A stretch of 64,000 bases of DNA, taken from the NCBI GenBank assembly GCA_947496235.1, contig CANMCE010000003.1, positions 310,001 to 374,000 on the forward strand, given 5' to 3'. Below are positions 35,459 through 43,685 of this stretch, one piece after another. Positions within the stretch are counted from its first letter, which is position 1. Each line of letters begins with the position of its first letter. The translations under genes were made by a program, and so were the position numbers. Source of the DNA: an uncultured Glaciecola sp. Lineage in GTDB: Bacteria; Pseudomonadota; Gammaproteobacteria; Enterobacterales; Alteromonadaceae. The notes below the pieces were generated by a model, which saw only the letters and a program-made list of their open reading frames with translations, did not search any database and was not told the DNA's origin.

Positions 35459-36954
35459 AAATTTTCTCTGGAGTCTAAACTCAACTCGCTATTATCTAAA
35501 GGCAGGTAAACGTGGAATTTCGCCCCCTCATCTTCTACTGCTTCGGCTTTAATTACACCATTATGTCTTTCCACTATACGACGACAAATTGATAAGCCTA
35601 TGCCAGTCCCTTGATATTGTTGTTTACCATGTAAACGTTGAAAAGGCGCAAATATTTTGTCCGAGTAAGCTTGGTCAAAACCTATTCCATTATCAATTAC
35701 ACTAATCTTAACCCAGTTTTTGAAAATAAACTCTGCTTGTTCCTCGGGTTGGTCAATTTCTTCTACTTTGATACGCACTTTAGGGTTTTCAGATTTTGAA
35801 CTGAATTTCACCGCGTTATTTAGTAAGTTATAAAAAAGTTGTTGCATCTGCATTGGATCAGCTTGAAGTTTAGGTAAAACGTCAGCTTCAATGTTTACAT
35901 GCGCCTCTGAAATAGCTTCAACAAGGTCTTCTTTTATGTCACTTACTATTTTATTTAGATCGACTTTTTCAAAGGGTTTACCCTGTGTATTTACACGTGA
36001 AAATTCAAGTAAATCACTAATTAATTTACTCATACGTTCTGCAGCATTTAACATGCGATTTAAGTAGTCGTTTCCTCGCTGATCCATGACCTCATGGCAG
36101 TGTGCGTGCAATCTTTCTCCAAATGCACGAATTTTTCTAAGGGGTTCCTGTAAATCATGGGAAGCAACAAAGGCAAAATCTTCTAATTCTCTGTTACTTC
36201 TTGCGAGTTCTTGAGAATATAAAGATAGCTCTTTTGTTCTGTCTTCTACCGCACGCGCAAGTTCTATGTTTCTAAGTTCAATTTGACGGCGTTGATTAAG
36301 CTGCTCTCTCACTAAATAACGTGCCAGTAAAAGAATGCACAGGGTCGCTAAAAAACTGACGCCAAAAAATATCCACTGATTGCGCGCTGATTCTTTGATC
36401 GCAAACTGGAGTTTACCGATGTTTTCCTTACGCATTTTTTCTTCATTTTGCGCCAGTTTAGAAAATATGTCGTCATACTCTTGATGCTTAGACTCACTGA
36501 AAATATGACTAGCAAAGATATTTCTATTTTGAATTGGGGCTTCTTTTAGCTTTTTGAGTGATATATCGATGTCGAGCACGTAGGTCGATAAGGATATCAA
36601 CATTCTGTCTATTAACCCTTGCTGATACGCCATTTCGCTTTTTTGTGCTTGCAGTGCTTTGATATTCATTGATAACTTGGTTCGATTATCTTCTAACAAT
36701 TTAGTATCGATATTTTGTACCGAAAATACGGTGTTAGAAATTACCCTATCCATGTTCAACACGGCCACGTGAAGATCTTCTATGGCGACAAGTACATCCC
36801 CTGAATTACGAATACTGTCTTGTAAGCTTTCAAACTCATTAAGATTGGCTCTGGATAAAAAAGCATTAATACTGACAATGCAAATCAATACTGCTGACAA
36901 TACCATCCAAGTTAATGGCGATATTTTATTTTTCGGGATATTACTCTTTATCAT
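35455..36954 (-). CDS. Membrane sensor histidine kinase with CHASE3-like sensor
   Basis: 499-residue kinase. A transmembrane helix at about 12-34, an all-helical periplasmic region of about 150 residues (CHASE3-like), and a second helix at about 193-215. A cytoplasmic coiled coil (about 220-260) leads to the H-box VASHDLQEPLRKIRAFGERL with His266, of the type seen in phytochrome-like kinases. The ATPase domain has NLLNNAVKFSSKSENPKVRI (quoted in part), DNGIGFDQAYSDKIF and GTGIGLSICRRI. It overlaps the orphan phosphotransfer gene upstream by 14 bp and the receiver gene downstream by 4 bp. The signal is unknown. Confidence 0.94.
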   Translation of the reverse strand: MIKSNIPKNKISPLTWMVLSAVLICIVSINAFLSRANLNEFESLQDSIRNSGDVLVAIEDLHVAVLNMDRVISNTVFSVQNIDTKLLEDNRTKLSMNIKALQAQKSEMAYQQGLIDRMLISLSTYVLDIDISLKKLKEAPIQNRNIFASHIFSESKHQEYDDIFSKLAQNEEKMRKENIGKLQFAIKESARNQWIFFGVSFLATLCILLLARYLVREQLNQRRQIELRNIELARAVEDRTKELSLYSQELARSNRELEDFAFVASHDLQEPLRKIRAFGERLHAHCHEVMDQRGNDYLNRMLNAAERMSKLISDLLEFSRVNTQGKPFEKVDLNKIVSDIKEDLVEAISEAHVNIEADVLPKLQADPMQMQQLFYNLLNNAVKFSSKSENPKVRIKVEEIDQPEEQAEFIFKNWVKISVIDNGIGFDQAYSDKIFAPFQRLHGKQQYQGTGIGLSICRRIVERHNGVIKAEAVEDEGAKFHVYLPLDNSELSLDSRENL

Positions 36955-37168
36955 CCAGCGTCGCTTCTACTTGTTCGAATAAACTTTGTAAGCCATTTGA
37001 ACAATCTTTGCTATGTTGAATAATTTTATCTGCTGCCTCGACAATGTCTTTTTCAATGGGATTCCCAGCAACTAACATCTTAATCAATTCAGCCTGCATA
37101 CTTATGCCATTCATAGGTTTTCGCAGGTCATGAACCTGTTTAGATACTTCTGCTTTGGAAATAGCCAT
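36941..37168 (-). CDS. Free-standing dimerisation/histidine-phosphotransfer (HisKA-like) protein
   Basis: Only 75 residues. The segment VHDLRKPMNGISMQAELIKM (about 12-31) reads as an H-box, with His13 in the place of the phosphorylated histidine of HisKA kinases and the usual Pro six residues later (HDLRKP). The rest is a predicted second helix (about 40-68), so the whole protein equals a two-helix DHp domain with no ATPase domain. It lies between the NtrC-type regulator (start/stop overlap TAATG) and the membrane kinase (14-bp overlap). I infer a phosphotransfer or kinase-inhibiting partner; the homology is by pattern only and His13 is the key residue. Confidence 0.7.
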   Translation of the reverse strand: MAISKAEVSKQVHDLRKPMNGISMQAELIKMLVAGNPIEKDIVEAADKIIQHSKDCSNGLQSLFEQVEATLDDKE

Positions 37169-38493
37169 TAGATGTCTTCTCCATAAGCATGCAAACGGTT
37201 GTATAAGGTTTTTGTGCTAATGCCTAACATATCAGCGGCCATACTCTTGTTTCCATCGACCTCTTTTAGCGTCGCATAAATAAGGGATTTTTCAACATCC
37301 TCTATGGTTCTGCCGGCTTCAATTCCCTTAGGCTGTTTTGATTTAACACTGGCAAAAGGCGATTCGAAGTTTTCTGGAAATTGCAGTTCTTTGGAGCCAG
37401 GGTCACTAAGTATGAAAGCTCTATGAATGGCATGTCTTAACTCGCGGACGTTGCCTGGCCAGCCATAGTTTTGCAACATAGTTAACTGACTTTTTGATAA
37501 TTTGTAAGCTTGATCATGTTGGCGATTTAATTCCTCTACAAACGCATTCGCTAGCAAAGGAATGTCTTCGATTCTTGAGCGTAAGGGGGGGATTTCTATC
37601 GGAAATACAGCCAACCTAAAATAAATATCTTCTCTGAGCACGTTGTCTTCTGCAATACTTTGTAAATCTCTGTTGGTAGCACTGACTACTCGACAATTAA
37701 CGCTTATTTCTTGAGTACCGCCCACACGGGTAAGTCTATTTGTCTCTAATACTCTAAGTAAGTTAGGTTGCATATCGATGGGCATTTCTGTTACTTCGTC
37801 TAAAAACAAAGTACCTTTGTTGGCTCGCTCAAATACACCTCTTTTTTGCCCCACCGCGCCAGTGAAAGCGCCTTTTTCGTGACCAAAAAGCTCACTGCCA
37901 ATTAATTCTTTCGAGAAACCACCACAGTTAGTGAATATTAAATCACCTTCTGGCTGACTTGCATTATGGATTGCATGCGCTACCAACTCTTTACCAGCCC
38001 CACTTTCTCCCATTAGCATAACGTTGGCGTCACTTTGAGCTACGCGCTCGATCATGGTGTAAAGTTTCTGCATAGGTGCTGACTCACCAATTAAACAACC
38101 AAAATGCAACTCAGTCTTTTCCGTGGTCTTTTTACTTTTTTTAGATTTGCTACTTAATACAAGTTCTATATCTTCTCGTTGAATTGGCTTCATCAAATAA
38201 TCCACATTGGGACCGACCAACTCACTTATGGTTTTTTTGATTTTGGGATTACCGGTAATAAAGGTAACTTTGGGTAATTTGCTCTTGGTTTTTAAATGCT
38301 CATATACATGTAAACCAGAGCCATCAGGTAACATAAAATCAATAAACACATGATCAAATTCGTTAAGATCTAACCACTCTTTGGCATCGGCAACAGAGTC
38401 GGATATAGACGGATGATGCCCCAAATGCTCGAGCAATTTTCCCATAATAGTGTTGAATTCGGGATCATCATCCACGACCAGTATTGATTTCAT
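37168..38493 (-). CDS. Sigma-54-dependent response regulator (NtrC family)
   Basis: 441-residue transcription activator. Receiver (1-110) with acidic residues Asp8-Asp10 and phospho-acceptor Asp52 in FIDFMLPDGSG. AAA+ domain (about 132-370) with Walker A GESGAGKE (162-169), the sigma-54-contacting loop GAFTGA (208-213) and Walker B GTLFLDEVTEM. Fis-type helix-turn-helix at the C-terminus (NKSMAADMLGISTKTLYNRL). Intact GAFTGA means it should activate RpoN promoters. It is the first gene of the relay operon; sigma-54-like sites precede the BON and DUF1328 genes that flank the operon. Confidence 0.95.
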   Translation of the reverse strand: MKSILVVDDDPEFNTIMGKLLEHLGHHPSISDSVADAKEWLDLNEFDHVFIDFMLPDGSGLHVYEHLKTKSKLPKVTFITGNPKIKKTISELVGPNVDYLMKPIQREDIELVLSSKSKKSKKTTEKTELHFGCLIGESAPMQKLYTMIERVAQSDANVMLMGESGAGKELVAHAIHNASQPEGDLIFTNCGGFSKELIGSELFGHEKGAFTGAVGQKRGVFERANKGTLFLDEVTEMPIDMQPNLLRVLETNRLTRVGGTQEISVNCRVVSATNRDLQSIAEDNVLREDIYFRLAVFPIEIPPLRSRIEDIPLLANAFVEELNRQHDQAYKLSKSQLTMLQNYGWPGNVRELRHAIHRAFILSDPGSKELQFPENFESPFASVKSKQPKGIEAGRTIEDVEKSLIYATLKEVDGNKSMAADMLGISTKTLYNRLHAYGEDI

Positions 38494-38618
38494 TCCTTTC
38501 GCCTATTTAATTTTTATTCTGTTAAGAAATATTTACGCTTTTTGCTGGGGCCCAGATCAACTTTTCCAGCACAAATAATTTGCCTCAACTTAGCATAAAT
38601 AACTCATTAAAAACAAAA

Positions 38619-38648
38619 AAAAGACCAATCTATTAGGATTGGTCTTTT
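38619..38648 (-). terminator. Terminator after the small lipoprotein gene
   Basis: Stem AAAAGACCAATC / GATTGGTCTTTT followed on the minus strand by more T residues. Confidence 0.92.
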
Positions 38649-38668
38649 ACGTCCGAAAGATCGATTGA

Positions 38669-38881
38669 TTAACAATCGTCGTCTTCCATTCCAGTTTCTT
38701 CTTTAGCTTCTTCACACGCATCCTCAAGCTCGTTACCTGCGTCATCAGCAGCATCTTGGATGTTTTCAACCGTGCGGTCAAATTCTTCACCTGCATCTTC
38801 TGCCGGACCATCTTCACATGCAGCCAATAAACCGATTGAAAGTGCTACTGTAAGTGCCATTAAAATTTTCTTAAACTTCAT
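38669..38881 (-). CDS. Small acidic lipoprotein (entericidin-like size)
   Basis: 70 residues with a signal peptide and lipobox LLAAC (acylated Cys22). The mature 49 residues are strongly acidic (EEFDRTVENIQDAADDAGNE) and helix-prone, with two further cysteines near the C-terminus (EDACEEAK and DDDC) that could pair. It is probably a membrane-bound stress protein, resembling in size and company the entericidin/YgdI-type lipoproteins found with DUF1328, CsbD and BON genes. It lies 63 bp after the DUF1328 gene and may share its transcript. Family not identified. Confidence 0.75.
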   Translation of the reverse strand: MKFKKILMALTVALSIGLLAACEDGPAEDAGEEFDRTVENIQDAADDAGNELEDACEEAKEETGMEDDDC

Positions 38882-38944
38882 TTGATTATCCCTCTTTTAA
38901 AATTAAAACGTCTTGTTTCTAATGAATTAACATTTAGTAAATGG

Positions 38945-39121
38945 TTACACTCTCGGCTTTTTGCCTCTTAAAGCGCCAGCCACTAGCGAAATCACTAACA
39001 ATGCAAGAAATACGAAAAACAAAATCTGTGCGATACTACTAGCCGCGCCTGCAATGCCACCAAAACCAAAAACTGCTGCGATAATTGCTACGATGAAAAA
39101 AGTAATTGCCCAACCTAACAT
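38945..39121 (-). CDS. DUF1328 (YtjA-like) small membrane protein
   Basis: 58 residues, two hydrophobic segments (about 4-25 and 30-50) with the family pattern [20 protein letters not shown] and [17 protein letters not shown], and a basic tail. Members are small stress-induced membrane proteins of unknown mechanism. The start at MLGW (39121) is chosen because AAGGAGA precedes it by 6 bp; an upstream ATG at 39160 lacks one. A sigma-54-like site lies about 54 bp before the start. Confidence 0.9.
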   Translation of the reverse strand: MLGWAITFFIVAIIAAVFGFGGIAGAASSIAQILFFVFLALLVISLVAGALRGKKPRV

Positions 39122-39174
39122 GGTATTCTCCTTAGTTGTCTTATTAAGATAATTACACATTCACTTTTCCATTA

Positions 39175-39189
39175 GCTAATTTAATGCCA
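39175..39189 (-). promoter_or_regulatory. Sigma-54-like site upstream of the DUF1328 gene
   Basis: On the minus strand TGGCATTAAATTAGC: GG and GC exactly 10 bp apart, and the first element is identical to that before the BON gene (TGGCAT). The -12 element (TAGC) departs from TTGC. Confidence 0.42.
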
Positions 39190-39440
39190 TTATTTAACAT
39201 ACTGTTTTATAAAGAATATTTTTAAACTTCAATGGATTTATAAATTTCTGTGGAGAAGAAGATACACAAATGTGAGTAATTTTTTCCTAGCAGTAAGCGC
39301 AAAAATTACCGCGTCCTATATTTTGTAACTTAAGCAAAATAGGCAAGATTGGAAATAGAGTTGAATTAGCTGTTTTAACAAATAAGCTTGAGTCTGCCAT
39401 ACACCAACAGTAAAGTGCGCTAAGGGCTAATCACTGTCAA
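39190..39440. other. Gene-free stretch before the Nudix-like gene
   Basis: The 319 bp between the DUF1328 start (39121) and 39441 hold the sigma-54-like site at 39175-39189 and, further on, only a loose inverted repeat (GTAATTTTT at about 39275 and AAAAATTAC at about 39301). No ORF, RNA gene or terminator could be supported. Confidence 0.5.
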
Positions 39441-40004
39441 TTGATGACTATAATGAAAATTGATTTAAAACTTTTCCACTTTCTATTTATCCTTACGCTT
39501 TTATTAGGTTGTACAACCGAAGAAATGCCTGCGCCTAGTTGTAGAGTAGAAGCAGAGCAATTTAATGATTACAAAGCACCTGCAGCTTGCCTGATAAATT
39601 TAGGCGGCAAATTATTAGTTCTAAAACGTCCTGATGGAAAATTTGATATTCCAGTACGAAATAATTTTTCCGATGAAAGTGCACAATGTGCTGCCCACAG
39701 AGCGGTTTGGGAGGATACAGGATTAAATGTCGAAGTAGGGACTAATTTAGGCATTCTAAATCAAGAGCAAAATCTCTGGGTTTATGAGTGTGAATTAGAT
39801 GCTGGGTTTGATGGATCTGAAGAAGCTATACCTGTGCCTTATTGGGCTACGCAAGTTAAAGGTATTGGATTTATTGACCCCTTTGCCATTACTTTACACG
39901 AATGGCATAAGCCTGACGAATTTGTCAATGTAAGAGATGCATTTACTAAGCAAATTAAATACAAAGCAATGAAGCGATCAACCAGCAGTGATATTGATCA
40001 ATGA
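39441..40004 (+). CDS. Exported Nudix-like lipoprotein with a degenerate Nudix box
   Basis: 187 residues. A signal segment ends in the lipobox LLLGC (Cys24), so the protein is predicted to be a lipoprotein. The following domain has a Nudix fold pattern: GGKLLVLKRPDGKFDIP, then ESAQCAAHRAVWEDTGLNV where the canonical box is GX5EX7REUXEEXGU. Glu79, Arg87, Glu91, Asp92 and Gly94 fit, but the Glu after the Arg is Ala88 and the first Gly is missing, so hydrolysis may be lost or altered. Exported Nudix proteins are rare. The next gene starts 11 bp later with a strong ribosome binding site, so the two may be co-transcribed. The start could also be ATG 39453. Confidence 0.75.
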   Translation: MMTIMKIDLKLFHFLFILTLLLGCTTEEMPAPSCRVEAEQFNDYKAPAACLINLGGKLLVLKRPDGKFDIPVRNNFSDESAQCAAHRAVWEDTGLNVEVGTNLGILNQEQNLWVYECELDAGFDGSEEAIPVPYWATQVKGIGFIDPFAITLHEWHKPDEFVNVRDAFTKQIKYKAMKRSTSSDIDQ

Positions 40005-40015
40005 GGAGATAATTA

Positions 40016-41776
40016 ATGCCGCAATACAAAGCCCCCCTTGCCGATTTTCAGTTTTTACTTAATGACTGGCTGAATATCGAACAGCATTATCAAGAAGTTG
40101 GCGCCGAGGGCATGGATGCAGAATTGGTTTATGAAATTATCAATCAAGGTGCAAAATTCGCCGAAACTATCGTTGCCCCGTTAAACAGAGAAGGGGATGA
40201 ACAAGGCTGCAAACTGGAAAATGGCCAAGTCACTACACCCCATGGGTTTGCCGACGCATATCAGGAGTATGTCGCTAACGGTTGGAATGCCATGTTAGGC
40301 AACCCTGAATTTGATGGACAGGACCTGCCATACACCGCTGCTATACCTGTGCATGAGATGTTAAATTCAGCTAATTTGAGCTGGCGATTAACCACAATGC
40401 TGACAGAAAGCGCAGTATTGGCGATGAACAAACATGCTTCGCAGGAGTTAAAAGATCTGTATTTAGCCAAACTGATCAGCGGCGAATGGACTGGCACCAT
40501 GAACCTCACTGAGCCGCATGCAGGAACAGACCTCGCCCTATTGTCGACTAAAGCGGAACCACAGCGAGATGGCAGTTATAAGATTACTGGCAATAAAATT
40601 TTTATTACCGGAGGCGATCAAGATTGGACATCCAATATCATCCACTTAGTTTTGGCTCGATTACCTGATGCTCCAGCCGGTGTAAAAGGTATAAGTTTAT
40701 TTTTAGTACCTAAGTTTTTACTTGATGATAATGGCGAACCAGGTGCAGCTAATGCTGTAAGCGTTGGAAGCATTGAGAAGAAAATGGGAATTAAAGCTAG
40801 CCCTACTTGTGTGATGAACTACGATCAAGCGACAGGATGGCTAGTGGGCGAAGCGAATCAAGGCTTGGCTTGCATGTTTACTATGATGAATGACGCTCGC
40901 TTCCAAGTTGGCTTACAGGGACTTGGTACTAGCGAAGCCAGTTATCAGGGTGCATTAGAATACGCCAGAGAAAGATTGCAATCTCGCGCGCCGCAAGGCG
41001 TTCAGTCACCAGAAAGTAAAGCTGATGCGATTATAGCGCAACCAGATGTCAGAAAAATGCTACTGACACAAAAAGCTTTTACAGAAGGATGTCGTGCATT
41101 ATCGCTACTTTACGCGCAACAAATGGATGTAGAGAAATATGCTAGTGGCGAAACGGCGGAAAAAGCCAACCAAGTCATTGCATTCTTAACGCCTATTTGC
41201 AAAGGGTTTATGACTGATATTGCAACTGAGGTGACCAATTTAGGTGTTCAGGTATACGGTGGGCATGGATATATTCGCGAATGGGGCATGGAACAACTAG
41301 TAAGAGACACTAGGATCGCTCAGCTTTATGAAGGTACTAATGGTATCCAAGCCGCAGATTTAATCGGCCGAAAACTTACTCGTGATAAAGGCAAAATGCT
41401 AGCCGCCACAATAAGTCTATTGCAGCAACGAATTGATGCCATGCAAGAAAACGAGAATCAGCAAAAGGCGTTGCAACTCTTGCAAGAATGGCAAAATACC
41501 TCTGAAGCCTTGTTAGGTCTATCTGCTGTAGATGTTGCCGGCGCTGCGACTGACTATATGCATTACAGCTCTTATGTGATTTTAGGCATTTTATGGTTAG
41601 ATATGGCGTCATGTGCAAAAAGCACTAGCAACAATTTAATTGCTGCGGGCAAAAGTAAAACATGTGATTTTTACTTGAAACGATTGTTGCCCAGAAAAGA
41701 CCTTTATAAATCCGCTCTTTTAAGCTCAGCAGCAGATTTACTTGCAGTCGATGACCAAGAGTTTGACTATCACTAG
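40016..41776 (+). CDS. Acyl-CoA dehydrogenase (long form with C-terminal extension)
   Basis: 586-residue FAD enzyme that oxidises acyl-CoA at C2-C3 in fatty-acid breakdown, of the class carrying the extra 'acetyl-CoA dehydrogenase-like' C-terminal domain (about 460-586). The substrate/FAD segment MNLTEPHAGTDLALLSTKA is at about 161-179, and the catalytic loop region YEGTNGIQAADLIGRK (with the expected Glu base) at about 441-456. GGHGYIREWGMEQLVRD matches the active-site entrance motif. Ribosome binding site GAGGAG is at the expected distance. Chain-length specificity cannot be read from the sequence. Confidence 0.94.
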   Translation: MPQYKAPLADFQFLLNDWLNIEQHYQEVGAEGMDAELVYEIINQGAKFAETIVAPLNREGDEQGCKLENGQVTTPHGFADAYQEYVANGWNAMLGNPEFDGQDLPYTAAIPVHEMLNSANLSWRLTTMLTESAVLAMNKHASQELKDLYLAKLISGEWTGTMNLTEPHAGTDLALLSTKAEPQRDGSYKITGNKIFITGGDQDWTSNIIHLVLARLPDAPAGVKGISLFLVPKFLLDDNGEPGAANAVSVGSIEKKMGIKASPTCVMNYDQATGWLVGEANQGLACMFTMMNDARFQVGLQGLGTSEASYQGALEYARERLQSRAPQGVQSPESKADAIIAQPDVRKMLLTQKAFTEGCRALSLLYAQQMDVEKYASGETAEKANQVIAFLTPICKGFMTDIATEVTNLGVQVYGGHGYIREWGMEQLVRDTRIAQLYEGTNGIQAADLIGRKLTRDKGKMLAATISLLQQRIDAMQENENQQKALQLLQEWQNTSEALLGLSAVDVAGAATDYMHYSSYVILGILWLDMASCAKSTSNNLIAAGKSKTCDFYLKRLLPRKDLYKSALLSSAADLLAVDDQEFDYH

Positions 41777-41816
41777 TGTTTAGCTCGGATTAATTTTTTT
41801 TAGCCGCTTACATCAG

Positions 41817-43028
41817 TTAAGCGGCATTGATTTTACTTACCTTTGCTAACGCATACTGCAAATCATCTATTAAATCTGATGCATCCTCTAGACCAACAGA
41901 CAATCTAATCAAGCCTTCAGAAATACCATGTTCAGCTCTTTCTTCTGGACTGTATGTAGAATGTGTCATCGATGCAGGGTGTTGAATAAGTGATTCGGCA
42001 TCACCGAGTGAAACAGCACGTTGGATCAACTTTAAATGGTTCATGAAACTAGCGGCATCATGCAAATCGCCAGCAATTTCAAATGTAATAATCCCGCCTC
42101 CCATTCGCATTTGTTGCTTTGCTAATGCATATTGGGGAAAGCTTTCATGATGAGGGTACGTCATGTGCTTTACATTAGGGTGTTGATATAAGTATTGGGC
42201 AACTTTATTTGCATTTTCGCTATGCCTTTGCATCCTTAGTGATAAGGTTTTTATACCTCGCATAATCAGCATCGCGGTAAAAGGTGACATACAAGCGCCA
42301 GTCATGTCTTTTAACCCTTCAAGTCTGATGCGCTCCACCATGGCTTTGCTGCCCACTAAAACGCCGCCAATCAGATCTCCATGCCCACCCAAATACTTAG
42401 TTGCAGAATGCACAACAATATCGGCTCCCATAGTGACCGGCTGAGTTAACATCGGCGATGCGTAAGTATTATCAACCACTGTAGTCACATGGTATTTTTG
42501 CGCTAATTGGCAAACCCGTTGTATATCTACAATTCTCATATTTGGATTTGCTGGGGTTTCAAAATAGATGACTTTTGTATTTGGAGTAATTGTGGACTCA
42601 ATAGCATGAATATCCGTCATATCCACATGTCTTATGTTGACACCAAATTTTCCAAGTCCATGATGTAAAAAAGCGTATGTGCACCCGTAAATGGTGCTAT
42701 CCACAAGAATCTCATCGCCTGATTTTACCAATGTCCAAAGTGTCGCTGTTATGGCTCCAATGCCCGAGGCGGTAGCTAATCCAGCTTCTGCGCCTTCTAA
42801 ATTTGCCACTCTTTGCTCTAAAATACTCAACGTAGGGTTTGAAATGCGAGAATAAAAGTGTCCTTGAGTTTGCCCTGAGAAAAGATCAGCACCTTGTTGA
42901 ACCGACTCAAAGGTAAAAGTAGAGGATAAATGCATGGGGGGATTTAATGCCCCCGCATTTTCTTGTGACGAATATCCATGATGAATTGCTCGAGTTTCGA
43001 ATTTATAATCTTTGTTGTGGTTCGACAT
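41817..43028 (-). CDS. megL: Methionine gamma-lyase
   Basis: 403-residue PLP enzyme of the Cys/Met metabolism family that splits L-methionine into methanethiol, ammonia and 2-oxobutyrate. PLP lysine is Lys211 in SATKYLGGHGD. Tyr114 and Cys116 in TIYGCTYAFLHHG are at the same numbers as in Pseudomonas putida MGL; the Cys distinguishes gamma-lyases from cystathionine gamma-synthases. It is divergent from an Lrp-type regulator gene, as mdeA is from mdeR in P. putida. The gene is probably monocistronic. Methanethiol production links it to marine sulfur cycling. Confidence 0.9.
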   Translation of the reverse strand: MSNHNKDYKFETRAIHHGYSSQENAGALNPPMHLSSTFTFESVQQGADLFSGQTQGHFYSRISNPTLSILEQRVANLEGAEAGLATASGIGAITATLWTLVKSGDEILVDSTIYGCTYAFLHHGLGKFGVNIRHVDMTDIHAIESTITPNTKVIYFETPANPNMRIVDIQRVCQLAQKYHVTTVVDNTYASPMLTQPVTMGADIVVHSATKYLGGHGDLIGGVLVGSKAMVERIRLEGLKDMTGACMSPFTAMLIMRGIKTLSLRMQRHSENANKVAQYLYQHPNVKHMTYPHHESFPQYALAKQQMRMGGGIITFEIAGDLHDAASFMNHLKLIQRAVSLGDAESLIQHPASMTHSTYSPEERAEHGISEGLIRLSVGLEDASDLIDDLQYALAKVSKINAA

Positions 43029-43066
43029 ACCAGCCCTTAAATTCCAACTGTCAATTTAAGTATTTT

Positions 43067-43085
43067 ATGCTAAATTAATTAGCAT
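43067..43085. promoter_or_regulatory. Inverted repeat between megL and the Lrp-type gene
   Basis: ATGCTAA and TTAGCAT, 5 bp apart, midway in the 122-bp divergent gap; further half-sites AATGCTTTA and TTAGCATTTTA follow at about 43099 and 43120. A likely operator array for the adjacent Lrp-family protein. Confidence 0.6.
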
Positions 43086-43150
43086 TAAGTTCTCATTTAA
43101 TGCTTTAAAATAGGATTTTTTAGCATTTTATTTTAAAGAAATTCAGCTTT

Positions 43151-43606
43151 ATGGACAAAATCGACCGCAATATCCTACGGGAATTACAATCTAACGGAAG
43201 AATTACTAATCAAGAGTTAGCGGATAAAGTCAATTTAAGCCCATCCCCATGCTTGAGACGCGTTAAACTGTTAGAAGAAAAAGGTGTTATCAAAGGCTAT
43301 CATGCAGAAGTAGACAATGATGCCTATGGTCTTCCTATTATGGTGTTTGTCAGGGTTCAATTAGAAAGACATAGTGCTGACGTAGTCTCTCATTTTGAAA
43401 AGGAAATTGAGCTGATAGACAAAGTATTAGAATGCTTTGTTATGACTGGGCGCTCAGATTACCTATTAAAAGTAGCTGTAAAAGATCTTCATGATTACGA
43501 AACATTTGTGCGTAAACACTTGCACGCCATTGGAAATATTGCATCCATCGATACAAGTTTTGCTTATGGTACGGTCAAATCGACCCGTGTATTACCCTCG
43601 ATTTAA
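43151..43606 (+). CDS. Lrp/AsnC family transcriptional regulator
   Basis: 151-residue regulator with an N-terminal helix-turn-helix (about 5-50: ITNQELADKVNLSPSPCLRRV) and a C-terminal RAM ligand-binding domain (about 65-145, with FVMTGRSDYLLKVAVKDLHD). Lrp-family proteins form octamers and respond to amino acids. The divergent position beside megL suggests that it controls methionine breakdown, like MdeR. The gap carries a palindromic operator candidate. Confidence 0.93.
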   Translation: MDKIDRNILRELQSNGRITNQELADKVNLSPSPCLRRVKLLEEKGVIKGYHAEVDNDAYGLPIMVFVRVQLERHSADVVSHFEKEIELIDKVLECFVMTGRSDYLLKVAVKDLHDYETFVRKHLHAIGNIASIDTSFAYGTVKSTRVLPSI

Positions 43607-43669
43607 CACAAGCTTTTTTCAAAAATAATATAAATTGTTTATTTTTTAATCGTTTCGTGTATTATTCAC

Positions 43670-43685
43670 ATATACTTAAGTATAT
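43670..43685. promoter_or_regulatory. Perfect 16-bp palindrome upstream of the GGDEF gene
   Basis: ATATACTTAAGTATAT is identical to its own complement. It includes a TATACT -10-like hexamer, so a bound repressor would cover the promoter. About 78 bp before the start; a further hairpin (GTGGC-T6-CTC with GAGAAAAATCCCAC) lies just before the start codon at 43714-43750. Confidence 0.5.

Noticed and set aside
41800-41826. Hairpin GCCGCTTA / TAAGCGGC as terminator for the acyl-CoA dehydrogenase or megL
   Set aside because: The T-run is on the wrong side on the plus strand and becomes an A-run on the minus strand.
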